Shown here one piece after another: positions 8,214 through 17,393 of a stretch of DNA of 64,000 nucleotides. The DNA lies in assembly GCF_010731295.1 (NCBI RefSeq), contig NZ_AP022579.1, positions 5,704,001-5,768,000 on the forward strand, in the 5' to 3' direction. A model generated the notes under the pieces. That model saw only the letters and a list, made by a program, of their open reading frames with translations. It was not told the origin of the DNA and made no database searches. The DNA comes from Mycolicibacterium boenickei (GTDB taxonomy: Bacteria; Actinomycetota; Actinomycetes; Mycobacteriales; Mycobacteriaceae). How positions within the stretch are numbered: the stretch's first letter is position 1; every line of letters begins with the position of its first letter. Both the position numbers and the translations under genes were made by a program.

Positions 8214-8993
8214 ATGACTGGGTCACCTGTGATTCGCCGCCTGGTGTCAGCGGCGGCAATCGTGTCGATGATCGGCGTTGGGGCGGCGTGCAATTCACCC
8301 GATCCGGGCAGCGGCACCGGACCGGCACCGACCACGGTCGACGCCACCACAACACCTGCATCGCCGGATGCCGAGGCCCAACCGTTCACCGGTTTCCTCG
8401 AAACCGTCGACGGTACAAGAGGAATCGTCACCTACAAGGCAGAGCTTCCGCAGCTGAAAGGCGGGGCCGCCGCAGTCCGCGACAAGTTCAACGCCTCGGT
8501 CCGCGCTGCCCTCGACGACTATCTGAGGCCCACCGAGGACAACCTCCCGGTCACGGTCGCTCCGGGCACGCTGCTCGAGGACGAACGCAGCAGGGTGTCC
8601 CACATCGGAAGCGGTGTGGTGGCCGGCGTGCTGCTGCTCAACATCTACGTCGAGCACGCGGCGCATCCGTTCAACACAGTCTCGACGACGGTCATCGACG
8701 CCCATACCGCCGCGCCGATCATGATCACCGACCTGTTCGCCGACCAGAACGCCGGCCTGAACGCGGTGGTGCAGGCCATCAAGGCCGAGATGGCCGGCGA
8801 CGACAAGCTGGCCAACCAGACGCCACCGGAGCCGGTCGCCGATCAGCTCGCCAACTGGCTGCCCGACGACGACGGCCTGGTGTTCTACCTATCGGTCGCC
8901 CACGTGCTCGGCGACTACTACCCGGTCACGGTGAGCTGGGACACGATTGCCGGCGTTCTCGCGCCAGGGGTGCGGGAGAAGCTGACGAAGTAA
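8214..8993 (+). CDS. Secreted lipoprotein with DUF3298/RsiV-like domain
   Basis: A 259-aa protein starting 9 bp after the methyltransferase stop. The signal peptide has a hydrophobic core and a lipobox ending at Cys26 (GVGAAC), so it is probably anchored to the cell membrane. A Thr/Pro-rich linker precedes a domain with PFNTVSTTVIDAHTAAPIMITDLF and a C-terminal LVFYLSVAHVLGDYYPVTVSW, the pattern of DUF3298 proteins such as MPT64/RsiV. No enzymatic residues are identifiable. It may form a short operon with the methyltransferase. Confidence 0.8.
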   Translation: MTGSPVIRRLVSAAAIVSMIGVGAACNSPDPGSGTGPAPTTVDATTTPASPDAEAQPFTGFLETVDGTRGIVTYKAELPQLKGGAAAVRDKFNASVRAALDDYLRPTEDNLPVTVAPGTLLEDERSRVSHIGSGVVAGVLLLNIYVEHAAHPFNTVSTTVIDAHTAAPIMITDLFADQNAGLNAVVQAIKAEMAGDDKLANQTPPEPVADQLANWLPDDDGLVFYLSVAHVLGDYYPVTVSWDTIAGVLAPGVREKLTK

Positions 8994-9031
8994 GTCCGCG
9001 ACTGGTGAGCGCACCGAGGATCACGGCATGA

Positions 9032-9066
9032 AAATGGCCCCCGGAGATAATCTCCGAGGGCCATTT
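9032..9066. terminator. Hairpin between the lipoprotein gene and tRNA-fMet
   Basis: The two arms AATGGCCCCCGGAGA and TCTCCGAGGGCCATT pair around TAA with a C/A mismatch. The hairpin is flanked by AAAA and TTT, so it could stop transcription both from the lipoprotein gene and from the minus-strand tRNA gene, which ends 6 bp away. Confidence 0.7.
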
Positions 9067-9071
9067 CCTCT

Positions 9072-9148
9072 TGGTAGCGGGGACAGGATTCGAACCTGCG
9101 ACCTCTGGGTTATGAGCCCAGCGAGCTACCGAGCTGCTCCACCCCGCG
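9072..9148 (-). tRNA. Initiator tRNA-fMet (CAT)
   Basis: A 77-nt cloverleaf read on the minus strand: acceptor CGCGGGG pairs with CCCCGC, leaving an unpaired first position (C1 opposite T72). The anticodon arm CTGGG-CTCATAA-CCCAG has the three consecutive G-C pairs diagnostic of initiator tRNA. The T arm is GGTTCGAATCC and the CCA end is encoded (9072-9074). The unpaired 1-72 position and G-C run distinguish it from elongator tRNA-Met. Confidence 0.95.
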
Positions 9149-9232
9149 TTGCGAATACAAGGTTACCGGGGTCTTACGTGGAGCTCCAAATCGGGTGCTC
9201 AGAGCGTTTTTTGGCCCGGAAACGACCGGAAA

Positions 9233-10624
9233 TCAACCCACGAAGCGCACCACCTGGCCGCACCGGAACACCCCTGCCGGGTCGTGCCGCTCGGCCAGAG
9301 CGGCCAGCCAGTGCCGGGTCTCCTCGTCGTAGACCCGCACGGCCCGTCCGGCGTCCTCAGACGGCGCGAAATTGGCGATCTGGCCGCCGCTGGACCATTG
9401 CGACAGCGCCACGATCAGCGCACCGGCCTGCGGCACCACCCGTTCGGCGACCGGAGGCGCCAGCACTCCGATGACGGCCACCGCGAAGGCAGCGTCGCGG
9501 TGGCAGAACGCACTGCGGTGTTGCGCCTCACGCGCCAGGGCGCCACCGAGCATCCGGACTTCGACGATCGTCTGCACCGAGCCGGATTCCGGACCGGCCG
9601 CATCGAGGAGCACCTCAACCGCATCCGCGGTCAATTCTCGTAGCAGCGTGTGGTGTTCGTAGATCGGCATCGGATCGACCGGATCGGCATGCACCGCACC
9701 GATCGCGGCGTACGGCATCACCGCGACGGTGTCGAGCACCGGCGTGGCGACCGCACGCATCGGCGCCAGGAGTCGTTCGGCTTCGGCGAAGTCGCCTAGG
9801 GCGGCGTAGCGCACCGCGACGGTGAAGCGGCCGGCCAACGGCTCGGGAACTCCGGGCAACGGTGGAAGCTGCAGCAGTGCAAGAGAAGTCGAGATGGACT
9901 CCGGCAGGTCGGCACACCATCGGGCCCACTCGCGCACCACCGTGGCATCGGTAGCGTCGAAATACACCGCGCCGCCGTAGAACTCAGAGATCGGCAGCAG
10001 GTCGATCTCGACGGAAGTGACGATGCCCAGGGTCGATTTCCCGCCACGTAGACCCCAGAACAACTCGGCGTTCTCTTCGGGTGAGGCCCGCAACAACTCC
10101 CCGGCACCGGTGACCAACTCGAAGGACCGCACGTAGTCCGACGACAGCCCGACGGTGCGCACCAGCGGCCCGATCCCGGCACCGGTCAGGTATCCCACAA
10201 CACCGACGCGTGGTGAGGATCCGCACAATCCGGCCAGACCGTGCGGAGTCGCCGCGTCGAGCACGTGCTGCCACGTCGCCCCGGCCGCCACCCGGGCGGT
10301 GCGGGCCACCGGGTCGACAGCGACGTCCGTCATGCCGGACGTCACCACGAGGATCGTGTCGGAGGTGACCGACAGGGCACCGTGGCCGGTGGCCTGGACG
10401 CTCACCCGGTATCCCCGGGCGGCCGCGTAACCGACGGTGTTGGCGATGTCGTAGGCCGACGACGCCAACACGACTGCGGCGGGCTGCACGGTGGCCGCCA
10501 GATTCCACGGGGTGGCGCGCTCGTAGCCGGCCTCTCCAGGCAGCGCGACCGGGGCGGCGACGTGGGCACGTAGCCCCTCCAGCGCGTCGTCCAGGCCGTC
10601 GTGCGCAAGGTCGGTCAGGGTCAT
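9233..10624 (-). CDS. FAD-binding (PCMH/BBE-type) oxidoreductase
   Basis: ATG 10624 follows GGGAGGA at 6 bp; the reading frame is open up to 10750 but without a start signal. The 463-aa product has an N-terminal FAD-binding PCMH domain (about residues 35-205, with VQATGHGAL, where the His could carry the flavin, and a later GLCGSSPRVGVVG segment) and a C-terminal berberine-bridge-enzyme segment ending in AERHDPAGVFR. Such enzymes oxidise sugars, alcohols or alkaloid-like substrates. Whether attachment is mono- or bicovalent cannot be decided. Confidence 0.85.
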   Translation of the reverse strand: MTLTDLAHDGLDDALEGLRAHVAAPVALPGEAGYERATPWNLAATVQPAAVVLASSAYDIANTVGYAAARGYRVSVQATGHGALSVTSDTILVVTSGMTDVAVDPVARTARVAAGATWQHVLDAATPHGLAGLCGSSPRVGVVGYLTGAGIGPLVRTVGLSSDYVRSFELVTGAGELLRASPEENAELFWGLRGGKSTLGIVTSVEIDLLPISEFYGGAVYFDATDATVVREWARWCADLPESISTSLALLQLPPLPGVPEPLAGRFTVAVRYAALGDFAEAERLLAPMRAVATPVLDTVAVMPYAAIGAVHADPVDPMPIYEHHTLLRELTADAVEVLLDAAGPESGSVQTIVEVRMLGGALAREAQHRSAFCHRDAAFAVAVIGVLAPPVAERVVPQAGALIVALSQWSSGGQIANFAPSEDAGRAVRVYDEETRHWLAALAERHDPAGVFRCGQVVRFVG

Positions 10625-10698
10625 CGGGGTCCTCCCAGGAATGCTGCTCAGCAGCCGGTGCGAATACTCGGCGCAAAGCATGACCGGGACCTCTTGGT

Positions 10699-10721
10699 GT
10701 TGACTTGGTGCCCAGGTCAAC
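10699..10721. promoter_or_regulatory. Candidate operator upstream of the flavoprotein gene
   Basis: An imperfect inverted repeat with arms TTGACTTGG and CCAGGTCAA around TGC (10700-10720; the outer G-C extends to 10699-10721). It matches in 8 of 9 arm positions, 75 bp upstream of the oxidoreductase start and inside its probable promoter. The regulator is unknown. Confidence 0.4.
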
Positions 10722-10726
10722 TCACG

Positions 10727-10786
10727 GCGAGCAGACGCAAAACCCCCCATTTCTGCTCCGAAATGGGGGGTTTTGCGTCTGCTCGC
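10727..10786. terminator. 27-bp perfect inverted repeat after the UPF0182 gene
   Basis: Arms 10727-10753 and 10760-10786 are perfectly complementary over 27 bp with a 6-nt TGCTCC loop. The inner part is a C6/G6 tract flanked by A4/T4. It lies 8 bp past the stop of the UPF0182 gene, transcribed on the minus strand, and before the next minus-strand gene, so it is a very strong terminator or a mobile hairpin element. Confidence 0.75.
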
Positions 10787-10794
10787 GGGAGGAC

Positions 10795-13700
10795 CTACTT
10801 GGACGAATTGAACTTGTTCATCGCATCGTTCAACCGCTGCAACGCCTCCCCGTACTTGCCGAAGTCACCGCTGCGCTGCGCATCCTGCGCCGCCGACAGG
10901 GCCGACTCGACCTCCTTGAGCGCGCCGGCCTTGGCCGGCGACAGCTGCACGGGCTCTCCCGGCGGGACCGCCGCGGGCGGTGGTGCGACGACCTGCGGCG
11001 CCTGACCGTCGGCATTGGCCGGCGGTTGAGCGGCCGGCGGAGCGACTTCAGGCGTACCGGCGGCCTGCGGTTTGCCGTCGGTGGGAGCCACATTGGTGGC
11101 GGTGGCACCCGCCCCCGGGCCGAACAGTTCGGTGAGCGCGGCACCAACGGTCGGGCCGTAGCCGACCTTGTCGCCGTAGAGCATGGCGACCCGGATCAGG
11201 CGCGGGTACGTCGACGCCGCGTCGCTGGTTCCCGGCGATGCGTAAACCGGTGCCACGTAGAGCAACCCGCCATCGGCCACCGGCAGGGTCAACAGGTTGC
11301 CCCACCGGATCCGGTTCAGGTTGTCGCGTCCGATCACACCGAGGTCCTGCGTGACGGCGGTGTCGGTGCTGATCGCGTTGAATGCCTGTTTGGGGCCCTT
11401 GACCTCACCCGGGATCGTCAGCACGGTGATCTTGCCGTACGTCGCGGGATCCGAGCTGGCACTGACATAGGCGGCGAGGAACTCGCGCTGCAACCAGTTC
11501 AGCGCGCTGGTCAGCTGGAACGACGCCGAACCATCGTTGTTCACAAGGTCTTTGGCGACGATGTAGAACGGGGGCTGATAGCTGCTCGCCGTCGGGTTCG
11601 GGTCCAGCGGGACATTCCAGAAGTCGGCGTTGGTGAAGAACTTCACCGGATCGTCGACGTGGTACTTGGTCAGCAGGGACCGCTGCACCTTGAACAGATC
11701 CTCGGGATACCGCAGGTGCGACTGCAGTTCCGGAGAGATGTCCGCCTTCGGCTTGACGGTGCCCGGGAAGACGCTCATCCAGGCCTTGAGTACCGGATCC
11801 TGCTCGTCCTGGGCATACAGCGTCACGGTGCCGTCATAGGCGTCGACGGTGGCCTTGACCGAGTTACGGATGTAGGACACCTGCTTGTCGGGAGCCAGCC
11901 GGTTGACCGCGACCTCGTTGGAATCGGCCGTCGCGCTCGACAGCGTGGTCAACTCCGAGTACGGGTAGTTGTCCAACGTCGTGTAACCGTCGACGATCCA
12001 GACCATGCGCTTGTTGACGATCGCCGGGTACACGCTGGTGTCGGTGGTCAGCCACGGCGCCACCGCCTCCACGCGCTCGGCCGGATCCCGGTTGAACAGG
12101 ATCTTGCTGTTCTCACCGATCACGTTGGACAGCAGGAAGTTCCGTTCGGCGAACTTGGCCGCGAACACCGTCCGGGCCAGCCAGTTGCCGATCGGCACAC
12201 CGCCGGTGCCCGAGTAGGTGTAGTTCTTGGTGTCGGTGTTGGTCTCGTAGTCGTACTCGCGGTCGACGTCACCGTTCTTGCCGACGATCGCATAGTCGGC
12301 CGAGGTGTCGGCGATCACCGGACCGAAGTAGACCCGGGGCTGATCCAGCGGTGCCGGTCCGGGCGAGATCACCTTGCCGTTGGCGCCGACGACGCTGGCG
12401 AGGAACTCGGGGTAACCACCGTTCTGGTTGGGGTCGTTGGCAATTCCACGCACCGTGTTGGCCGGTGAGGCGATGAAGCCGTTGCCGTGGGTGTAGACGG
12501 TGTGCCGGTTGATCCAGTCGCGCTGGTTCTCGATCAACCGGTCCGGGTTGAGTTCGCGTGCGGCGACTACGAAGTCGCGCAGGCCGCCGTCAGGACCGGC
12601 ATAGCGGTCGATGGCCAGCTGGTCGGGGAAGAAGTAGAAGTTCTTACCCTGCTGGAACTGGGTGAACGCGGGGCTGACGATCGTCGGATCGAGCAGCCGG
12701 ATGTTCGACGTAGTGGCGCGGTCCGCGGCCACCTGCGCCGCCGTGGTCTGGCCGTTGCTCTCGTAGTTGCGGTACGTCACCGTGTCGTCGGTGAGCCCAT
12801 AGGCCTGCCTGGTCGCGGCGATACTGCGGCTGATGTATTCGCTTTCCTTCTGCGCGGCGTTGGGCTTGACGCTGAACTGCTCGACGATCAGCGGCCACCC
12901 CGCACCCACCACCAATGAGCTGAGCAGCAACAGCACCACGCCGATGGCGGGAATCCGCAAGTCGCGCAGCACGATCGCCGAGAACACCGCGGCCGCGCAG
13001 ATCAGCGCGATGGCCAACAGGATCAGCTTGGCCGGCAGCACGGCGTTGATGTCGGTGTAGCCGGCGCCGGTGAAGGGCTTGGCGGCGCGGGTGTTGCTCA
13101 GTAGCTCGTAGCGGTCCAGCCAGTACGCGAATGCCTTGAGCAGGATCAGGAAGCCGACCAGGCTGATCAGCTGGATACGCGCGGCGCGGCTCAGCGCTCC
13201 GCTGCGACCCGTCAGCCGGATCCCGCCGAACACGTAGTGCCCCAGCAGGTTCGCCACGAACGCCAGGAACGTCGCGACGAACAGATAAGTCAGCACCAAG
13301 CGGTAGAACGGCAGATCGAACGCGTAGAAGCCCAAATCCCGGCCGAACTGCGGATCGGTGATCCCGAAATCGCTGCCGTGCAGGAACAGCTGCACCCGCA
13401 CCCAGTAGCTCTGCGCGATCACACCGGCGAGCAGGCCGATGAAGACCGGTACCCCGATCCCGAACAGCCGCAGCCGGGCCAGCACAGTGGTGCGGTACCG
13501 CGCCACCGGATCATTCGGGCCGGCGGCCGGGACGAACACCGGACGGCTGCGGTAGGCCAACGCCAGCCCCGCGAACACCACCGCCCCGATGAGCAGACCC
13601 ACCACGAGGAACACGATGAGACGGGTGGCCAGCACGGTGGTGAACACCGAGCGGTACCCCAGCTCGCCGAACCACAGCCAGTCGACGTAGCCGTCGACCA

Positions 13701-13806
13701 CCCGAGGTCCGATCAACAACGCCAACACCGCCACCAGTGCCAGCCCGATCAGTACTCGGCTACGTCGCGTCAGCTTCGGCATCCTCGCCGCCGGCCGCAT
13801 CCCCAC
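10795..13806 (-). CDS. UPF0182 family large membrane protein (Rv3193c-type)
   Basis: A 1003-aa protein. Seven hydrophobic segments occupy roughly the first 300 residues, beginning [19 protein letters not shown] ~600-residue extracytoplasmic part follows with repeated aromatic and Asn-rich segments, and the tail is Pro/Ala-rich before a short helical end ([19 protein letters not shown]...). Length and layout match the UPF0182 family conserved in Actinobacteria. The molecular function is not established. It is downstream of and co-oriented with the PDZ protease gene. Confidence 0.9.
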   Translation of the reverse strand: MGMRPAARMPKLTRRSRVLIGLALVAVLALLIGPRVVDGYVDWLWFGELGYRSVFTTVLATRLIVFLVVGLLIGAVVFAGLALAYRSRPVFVPAAGPNDPVARYRTTVLARLRLFGIGVPVFIGLLAGVIAQSYWVRVQLFLHGSDFGITDPQFGRDLGFYAFDLPFYRLVLTYLFVATFLAFVANLLGHYVFGGIRLTGRSGALSRAARIQLISLVGFLILLKAFAYWLDRYELLSNTRAAKPFTGAGYTDINAVLPAKLILLAIALICAAAVFSAIVLRDLRIPAIGVVLLLLSSLVVGAGWPLIVEQFSVKPNAAQKESEYISRSIAATRQAYGLTDDTVTYRNYESNGQTTAAQVAADRATTSNIRLLDPTIVSPAFTQFQQGKNFYFFPDQLAIDRYAGPDGGLRDFVVAARELNPDRLIENQRDWINRHTVYTHGNGFIASPANTVRGIANDPNQNGGYPEFLASVVGANGKVISPGPAPLDQPRVYFGPVIADTSADYAIVGKNGDVDREYDYETNTDTKNYTYSGTGGVPIGNWLARTVFAAKFAERNFLLSNVIGENSKILFNRDPAERVEAVAPWLTTDTSVYPAIVNKRMVWIVDGYTTLDNYPYSELTTLSSATADSNEVAVNRLAPDKQVSYIRNSVKATVDAYDGTVTLYAQDEQDPVLKAWMSVFPGTVKPKADISPELQSHLRYPEDLFKVQRSLLTKYHVDDPVKFFTNADFWNVPLDPNPTASSYQPPFYIVAKDLVNNDGSASFQLTSALNWLQREFLAAYVSASSDPATYGKITVLTIPGEVKGPKQAFNAISTDTAVTQDLGVIGRDNLNRIRWGNLLTLPVADGGLLYVAPVYASPGTSDAASTYPRLIRVAMLYGDKVGYGPTVGAALTELFGPGAGATATNVAPTDGKPQAAGTPEVAPPAAQPPANADGQAPQVVAPPPAAVPPGEPVQLSPAKAGALKEVESALSAAQDAQRSGDFGKYGEALQRLNDAMNKFNSSK

Positions 13807-13902
13807 TCGTGAACTCCCGTTTCAGCCTCGGTGGACTCGTGACATGCCCGACGGGGCCGCCCGATTTTCTACAACTCTAGTCATCCACCGGCCGGGTGCG
13901 GC

Positions 13903-14931
13903 CTAACAGCGAGGTGGTTCGCCACCGGCAGAAATCGTGTGCAGCGCGTCGACCGCCTGGGTCAGCGTTTCCACCCGGACCAAATCCATGCCGTCCTGGG
14001 GTGCCGAGCGCGCCTCGGTGCAGTTGTCGGCGGGCACCAGGAACACGGTCGCGCCTGCTTCCTTGGCGGCCAGCATCTTGTGCGTGATGCCGCCGATGGA
14101 TCCGACCTTGCCCTCGCCGGTGATGGTCCCGGTGCCTGCGATGAACTTGCCGTCGTTGAGGTCACCGGTGGTCAGCTTGTCGACGACGGCGAGGCTGAAC
14201 ATCAGCCCGGCCGACGGGCCGCCGATGTTGGCCAGGTTGAAGTCGATGTCGAACGGTGCCCACGGGGCATCGAGGACGCCGACGCCGAGGAACCCGTAAT
14301 CCCGATCGGGGTTGTCGCCGAGTGTGATGGTCGCGACCCCGGGCGGCGCATTCTTGCGACGGAAGTCGATCACCAGCTGATCACCGGGCTTAGTCTTCTT
14401 CAAGATCGCCTGGAACGCGTCGAGGTTGGCCACCGGCGTGCCGTTCACCCCGTCGATCGCGTCGCCGTCGCGAAGCTTGCCCGCCGAGGGACCGGGGTCG
14501 GTGACGCTCTGCACGGTCACCGCCACCGGGTATTTCAGGAACGACAGCGCCGCGTACTCGGCGCTGTCCTCGGACTTCTTGAAGTCGGAGTTGTTGGCCT
14601 CGTCGATCTCGTTCTTGGACTTGTCCGGCGGGTACACCAGGTCACGCGGCACCAGCTGCTCACGACCCGACATCCACAACGCCATCGCCTGCCCCAAGGT
14701 CAGGCCGTCGCGCTGGGACACCGTGGTCATGTTCAGATGCCCCGAGGTCGGGTGCAGGTGCGCGTCCGGCCCCTCGATATCGACCACCTGCTTGCCCTCG
14801 ACCTCACCCAGGGTGTTGAAGGTCGGACCGGGCCCCAACGACACGAAGGGCACCGTCACCACCGACAGCAGTACGCCGAACGCCACGATCGGCACCAGCG
14901 CAACCAGCAGCGTCAAAATCCGCCTGTTCAC
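13903..14931 (-). CDS. PDZ domain Lon-like serine protease (YlbL/Rv3194c family)
   Basis: The start is placed at GTG 14931 (NRRILTLLVALVPIV...), giving 342 aa like the M. tuberculosis homologue; GTG 14940 is an alternative, and longer readings enter the divergent gene. One N-terminal membrane helix (residues 3-30), a PDZ domain around VTDPGPSAGKLRDGD, and a C-terminal Lon (S16) protease domain with the catalytic Ser in NIGGPSAGLMF and Lys in GGITHKMLAAKEAG. It is a membrane-anchored protease facing outward. It is divergent from the zincin gene over about 90 bp. Confidence 0.88.
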   Translation of the reverse strand: MNRRILTLLVALVPIVAFGVLLSVVTVPFVSLGPGPTFNTLGEVEGKQVVDIEGPDAHLHPTSGHLNMTTVSQRDGLTLGQAMALWMSGREQLVPRDLVYPPDKSKNEIDEANNSDFKKSEDSAEYAALSFLKYPVAVTVQSVTDPGPSAGKLRDGDAIDGVNGTPVANLDAFQAILKKTKPGDQLVIDFRRKNAPPGVATITLGDNPDRDYGFLGVGVLDAPWAPFDIDFNLANIGGPSAGLMFSLAVVDKLTTGDLNDGKFIAGTGTITGEGKVGSIGGITHKMLAAKEAGATVFLVPADNCTEARSAPQDGMDLVRVETLTQAVDALHTISAGGEPPRC

Positions 14932-15022
14932 GCCGCCCACAGTAAAGCCTGCGCCTCCGTGTTCACCCACAGCGTGACCCACGACCGCACCCGGACACCC
15001 GGTCATGAGTACCGTTGTGGGT

Positions 15023-16429
15023 ATGGCTGACCTGCCTTTCGGCTTCTCCGCCGGGAACGACCCCGACCGAGACAAAGACAAGAAGGACCCCGATTCGGGG
15101 TCCGGCTCCGGCAACTCCGGACCAGGTCCGGGCTCGGATCCGTTCGGTTTCGGCATGGGCGGAGCCAACTTCGACATGGGTGACCTGGGGCAGATCTTCA
15201 CCAAGCTCGGCGAGATGTTCAGCGGCGCCGGCAGTGCGATGGCCGGCGGCAAACAATCCGGCCCGGTGAATTACGACCTGGCCCGCCAGCTGGCGTCCAA
15301 CTCGATCGGGTTCGTCGCGCCGGTGCCGGAGAAGACCACCGGGGCGGTCGCCGACGCGGTCCGGTTGGCCGAGACCTGGCTCGACGGGGTCACCCCGCTG
15401 CCCGCGGGCACCACCCGATCGGTGGCCTGGACTCCCAGCGACTGGCTGGACAACACCCTGGACACCTGGAAGCGGTTGTGCGACCCGGTGGCCGAGCAGA
15501 TCTCCTCGGTGTGGGCGTCGGCGCTGCCCGAAGAGGCCAAGAGCATGGCCGGTCCCCTGCTGGCGATGATGTCGCAAATGGGCGGCATGGCATTCGGCTC
15601 CCAGCTGGGCCAGGCGCTGGGCAAGCTGTCACGCGAGGTGCTGACCTCCACCGACGTCGGCCTGCCGCTGGGCCCCAAGGGGGTCGCGGCGCTCATGCCC
15701 GAGGCCATCGAATCGCTGGCCGAAGGGCTCGAACGGCCCCGCAGCGAGATCCTGACCTTCCTGGCCGCCCGCGAAGCCGCCCATCACCGGCTGTTCAGCC
15801 ATGTGCCGTGGCTGTCGAGCCAGCTGCTCGGCACGGTCGAGGCCTTCGCCAAGGGCATGAAGGTCGACATGACCGGCATCGAAGACTTCGCCCGCGGCTT
15901 CAACCCCGCGTCCCTCGGGGACCCCTCGGAGATGGAGCAGCTGCTCAACCAGGGCATCTTCGAGCCGAAGGCCACCCCCGAGCAGGAAGCCGCCCTGGAG
16001 CGGCTGGAAACCCTGCTCGCGCTGATCGAGGGCTGGGTGCAGACCGTGGTCACCGCGGCACTGGGCGATCGCATCCCCGGTACCTCGGCACTGGCCGAGA
16101 TGCTGCGTCGTCGTCGCGCCACCGGCGGGCCTGCCGAACAAACCTTCGCCACTCTGGTCGGCCTGGAATTGCGTCCCCGCAAGATGCGCGAGGCCGCGGT
16201 GCTGTGGGAGCGGCTCACCGAGGCCGTCGGCACCGATGCCCGCGACAGTGTCTGGCAGCACCCCGACCTGCTGCCGAGCGCGGCCGATCTCGACGAGCCG
16301 GCAGGATTCATCGACCGGATGATCGGCGGCGACACCACGGGCCTCGACAGCGCCTTCGAACAGGCCATCGCCGATCTGGAGAAGGAAGAGGGCAAGCGCC
16401 GCGACGAAGGCGGCGACAGCGGCAACTGA
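15023..16429 (+). CDS. Zinc-dependent metalloprotease, DUF2342 family (Rv3195-type)
   Basis: ATG 15023 (MADLPFGF...) is chosen for similarity to homologues; ATG 15005 in the same frame is possible. The 468-aa product starts with an acidic Gly/Ser/Pro-rich low-complexity region (to about residue 40), then the zincin_2 domain with FLAAREAAHHRLFSHVPWL as probable metal-binding helix, and an acidic-basic C-terminus. There is no signal peptide. It heads a plus-strand run with the E1-like protein and ABC1 kinase. Its peptide substrate is unknown. Confidence 0.85.
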   Translation: MADLPFGFSAGNDPDRDKDKKDPDSGSGSGNSGPGPGSDPFGFGMGGANFDMGDLGQIFTKLGEMFSGAGSAMAGGKQSGPVNYDLARQLASNSIGFVAPVPEKTTGAVADAVRLAETWLDGVTPLPAGTTRSVAWTPSDWLDNTLDTWKRLCDPVAEQISSVWASALPEEAKSMAGPLLAMMSQMGGMAFGSQLGQALGKLSREVLTSTDVGLPLGPKGVAALMPEAIESLAEGLERPRSEILTFLAAREAAHHRLFSHVPWLSSQLLGTVEAFAKGMKVDMTGIEDFARGFNPASLGDPSEMEQLLNQGIFEPKATPEQEAALERLETLLALIEGWVQTVVTAALGDRIPGTSALAEMLRRRRATGGPAEQTFATLVGLELRPRKMREAAVLWERLTEAVGTDARDSVWQHPDLLPSAADLDEPAGFIDRMIGGDTTGLDSAFEQAIADLEKEEGKRRDEGGDSGN

Positions 16430-16490
16430 GCCCTGCACGGCCTGTGGATAACTGAAACGGCGGTTGTCGCCGCCGTGGCAGAGTCATCGC

Positions 16491-17351
16491 ATGACGCGCT
16501 ATGTGCTCGCCGCGGGCCGGCAGATCCTGCTGCGTCCTGACGAGGCGGTTCAGGTGGGCTGGGATCCCCGACGCGCGGTGCTGGTCCGTCCCCCCGCCGG
16601 GATGTCGCAGAACCAGCTGGCCGGACTGCTGCGCATACTGCAGGCCGGTGCGACCCGTGACGAATTGGTCGACGAATTGGTCATGGCCGCAGCATCCTTC
16701 GACGACGGCGCGGCGATCGACGAGTTGCTCGCGGCGCTCACCGAAACCGGCCTGCTCACCGCGGTACCGACACGGCGCGCCCGGCGAGTCCGCGCGGCGT
16801 CCATCCGCGTCCACGGCCGCGGCCCCCTGTCCGAACTACTGGCCAACGGACTGCGCTGTTCGGGCGCGAAAGTCAGGTGCAGCGCCAACCCGCACACGGG
16901 GAACGTGGCAACCTCGACCGACCTGGTGGTGCTGGCCGACGATCAGCTCACCGACCCGCGGCTGCTGCAGGACCTGCACCGCGACGGCATCGCCCACCTG
17001 TCGGTGTGCGTCCGCGACGGCGCCGGGCTGGTGGGGCCGCTGGTGATCCCCGGGCTGACGAGCTGCCTGCATTGCGCCGACCTTCACCGCACCGAACGGG
17101 ATGCGGCATGGCCGGCTTTGGCCACGCAGCTCCGCGGCGCGGTGGGCAGCGCCAGCCGGTCGACCATCCTGGCCACCGCGGCGCTGGCGATGCGCCAGGT
17201 CGACCTGGTGATCCGTGCGGTCGGGCACACCGGCGGCGACCAGCCCGCCCCCGAAGCGCCGCCGACCCTGAACACCACCCTGCAACTCGACCCCGAGGGG
17301 TACTCGATCGTCGCGCGACGTTGGTCCCGGCATCCCGACTGTCCTTGTTGA
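16491..17351 (+). CDS. TOMM-type cyclodehydratase / leader-binding E1-like protein (Rv3196-type)
   Basis: A 286-aa protein. Residues 1-90 resemble the winged-helix leader-peptide-binding module of azol(in)e RiPP C-proteins. A Rossmann-like E1/ThiF-derived part follows, with the family hallmark VGPLVIPGLTSCLHCADLHR then ERDAAWP. CLHC and the terminal HPDCPC give four Cys for a structural zinc. No YcaO partner or precursor peptide is visible in this window, so its client is unknown. It lies 61 bp after the zincin gene and 42 bp before the ABC1 kinase. Confidence 0.8.
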   Translation: MTRYVLAAGRQILLRPDEAVQVGWDPRRAVLVRPPAGMSQNQLAGLLRILQAGATRDELVDELVMAAASFDDGAAIDELLAALTETGLLTAVPTRRARRVRAASIRVHGRGPLSELLANGLRCSGAKVRCSANPHTGNVATSTDLVVLADDQLTDPRLLQDLHRDGIAHLSVCVRDGAGLVGPLVIPGLTSCLHCADLHRTERDAAWPALATQLRGAVGSASRSTILATAALAMRQVDLVIRAVGHTGGDQPAPEAPPTLNTTLQLDPEGYSIVARRWSRHPDCPC

Positions 17352-17393
17352 AAACGTTTGTTGCCAGTTGGTTGTGGGCGATTCAGACCCGTC

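Noticed and set aside
9072..9148. Elongator tRNA-Met
   Set aside because: The unpaired first acceptor position and the three G-C pairs of the anticodon stem identify the initiator.
10705..12468. A 587-aa plus-strand reading frame opposite the UPF0182 gene
   Set aside because: It is antisense to a well-supported membrane protein with clear hydrophobic segments; its product is Arg/Gly/Val-rich without domains, a typical shadow in high-G+C DNA.
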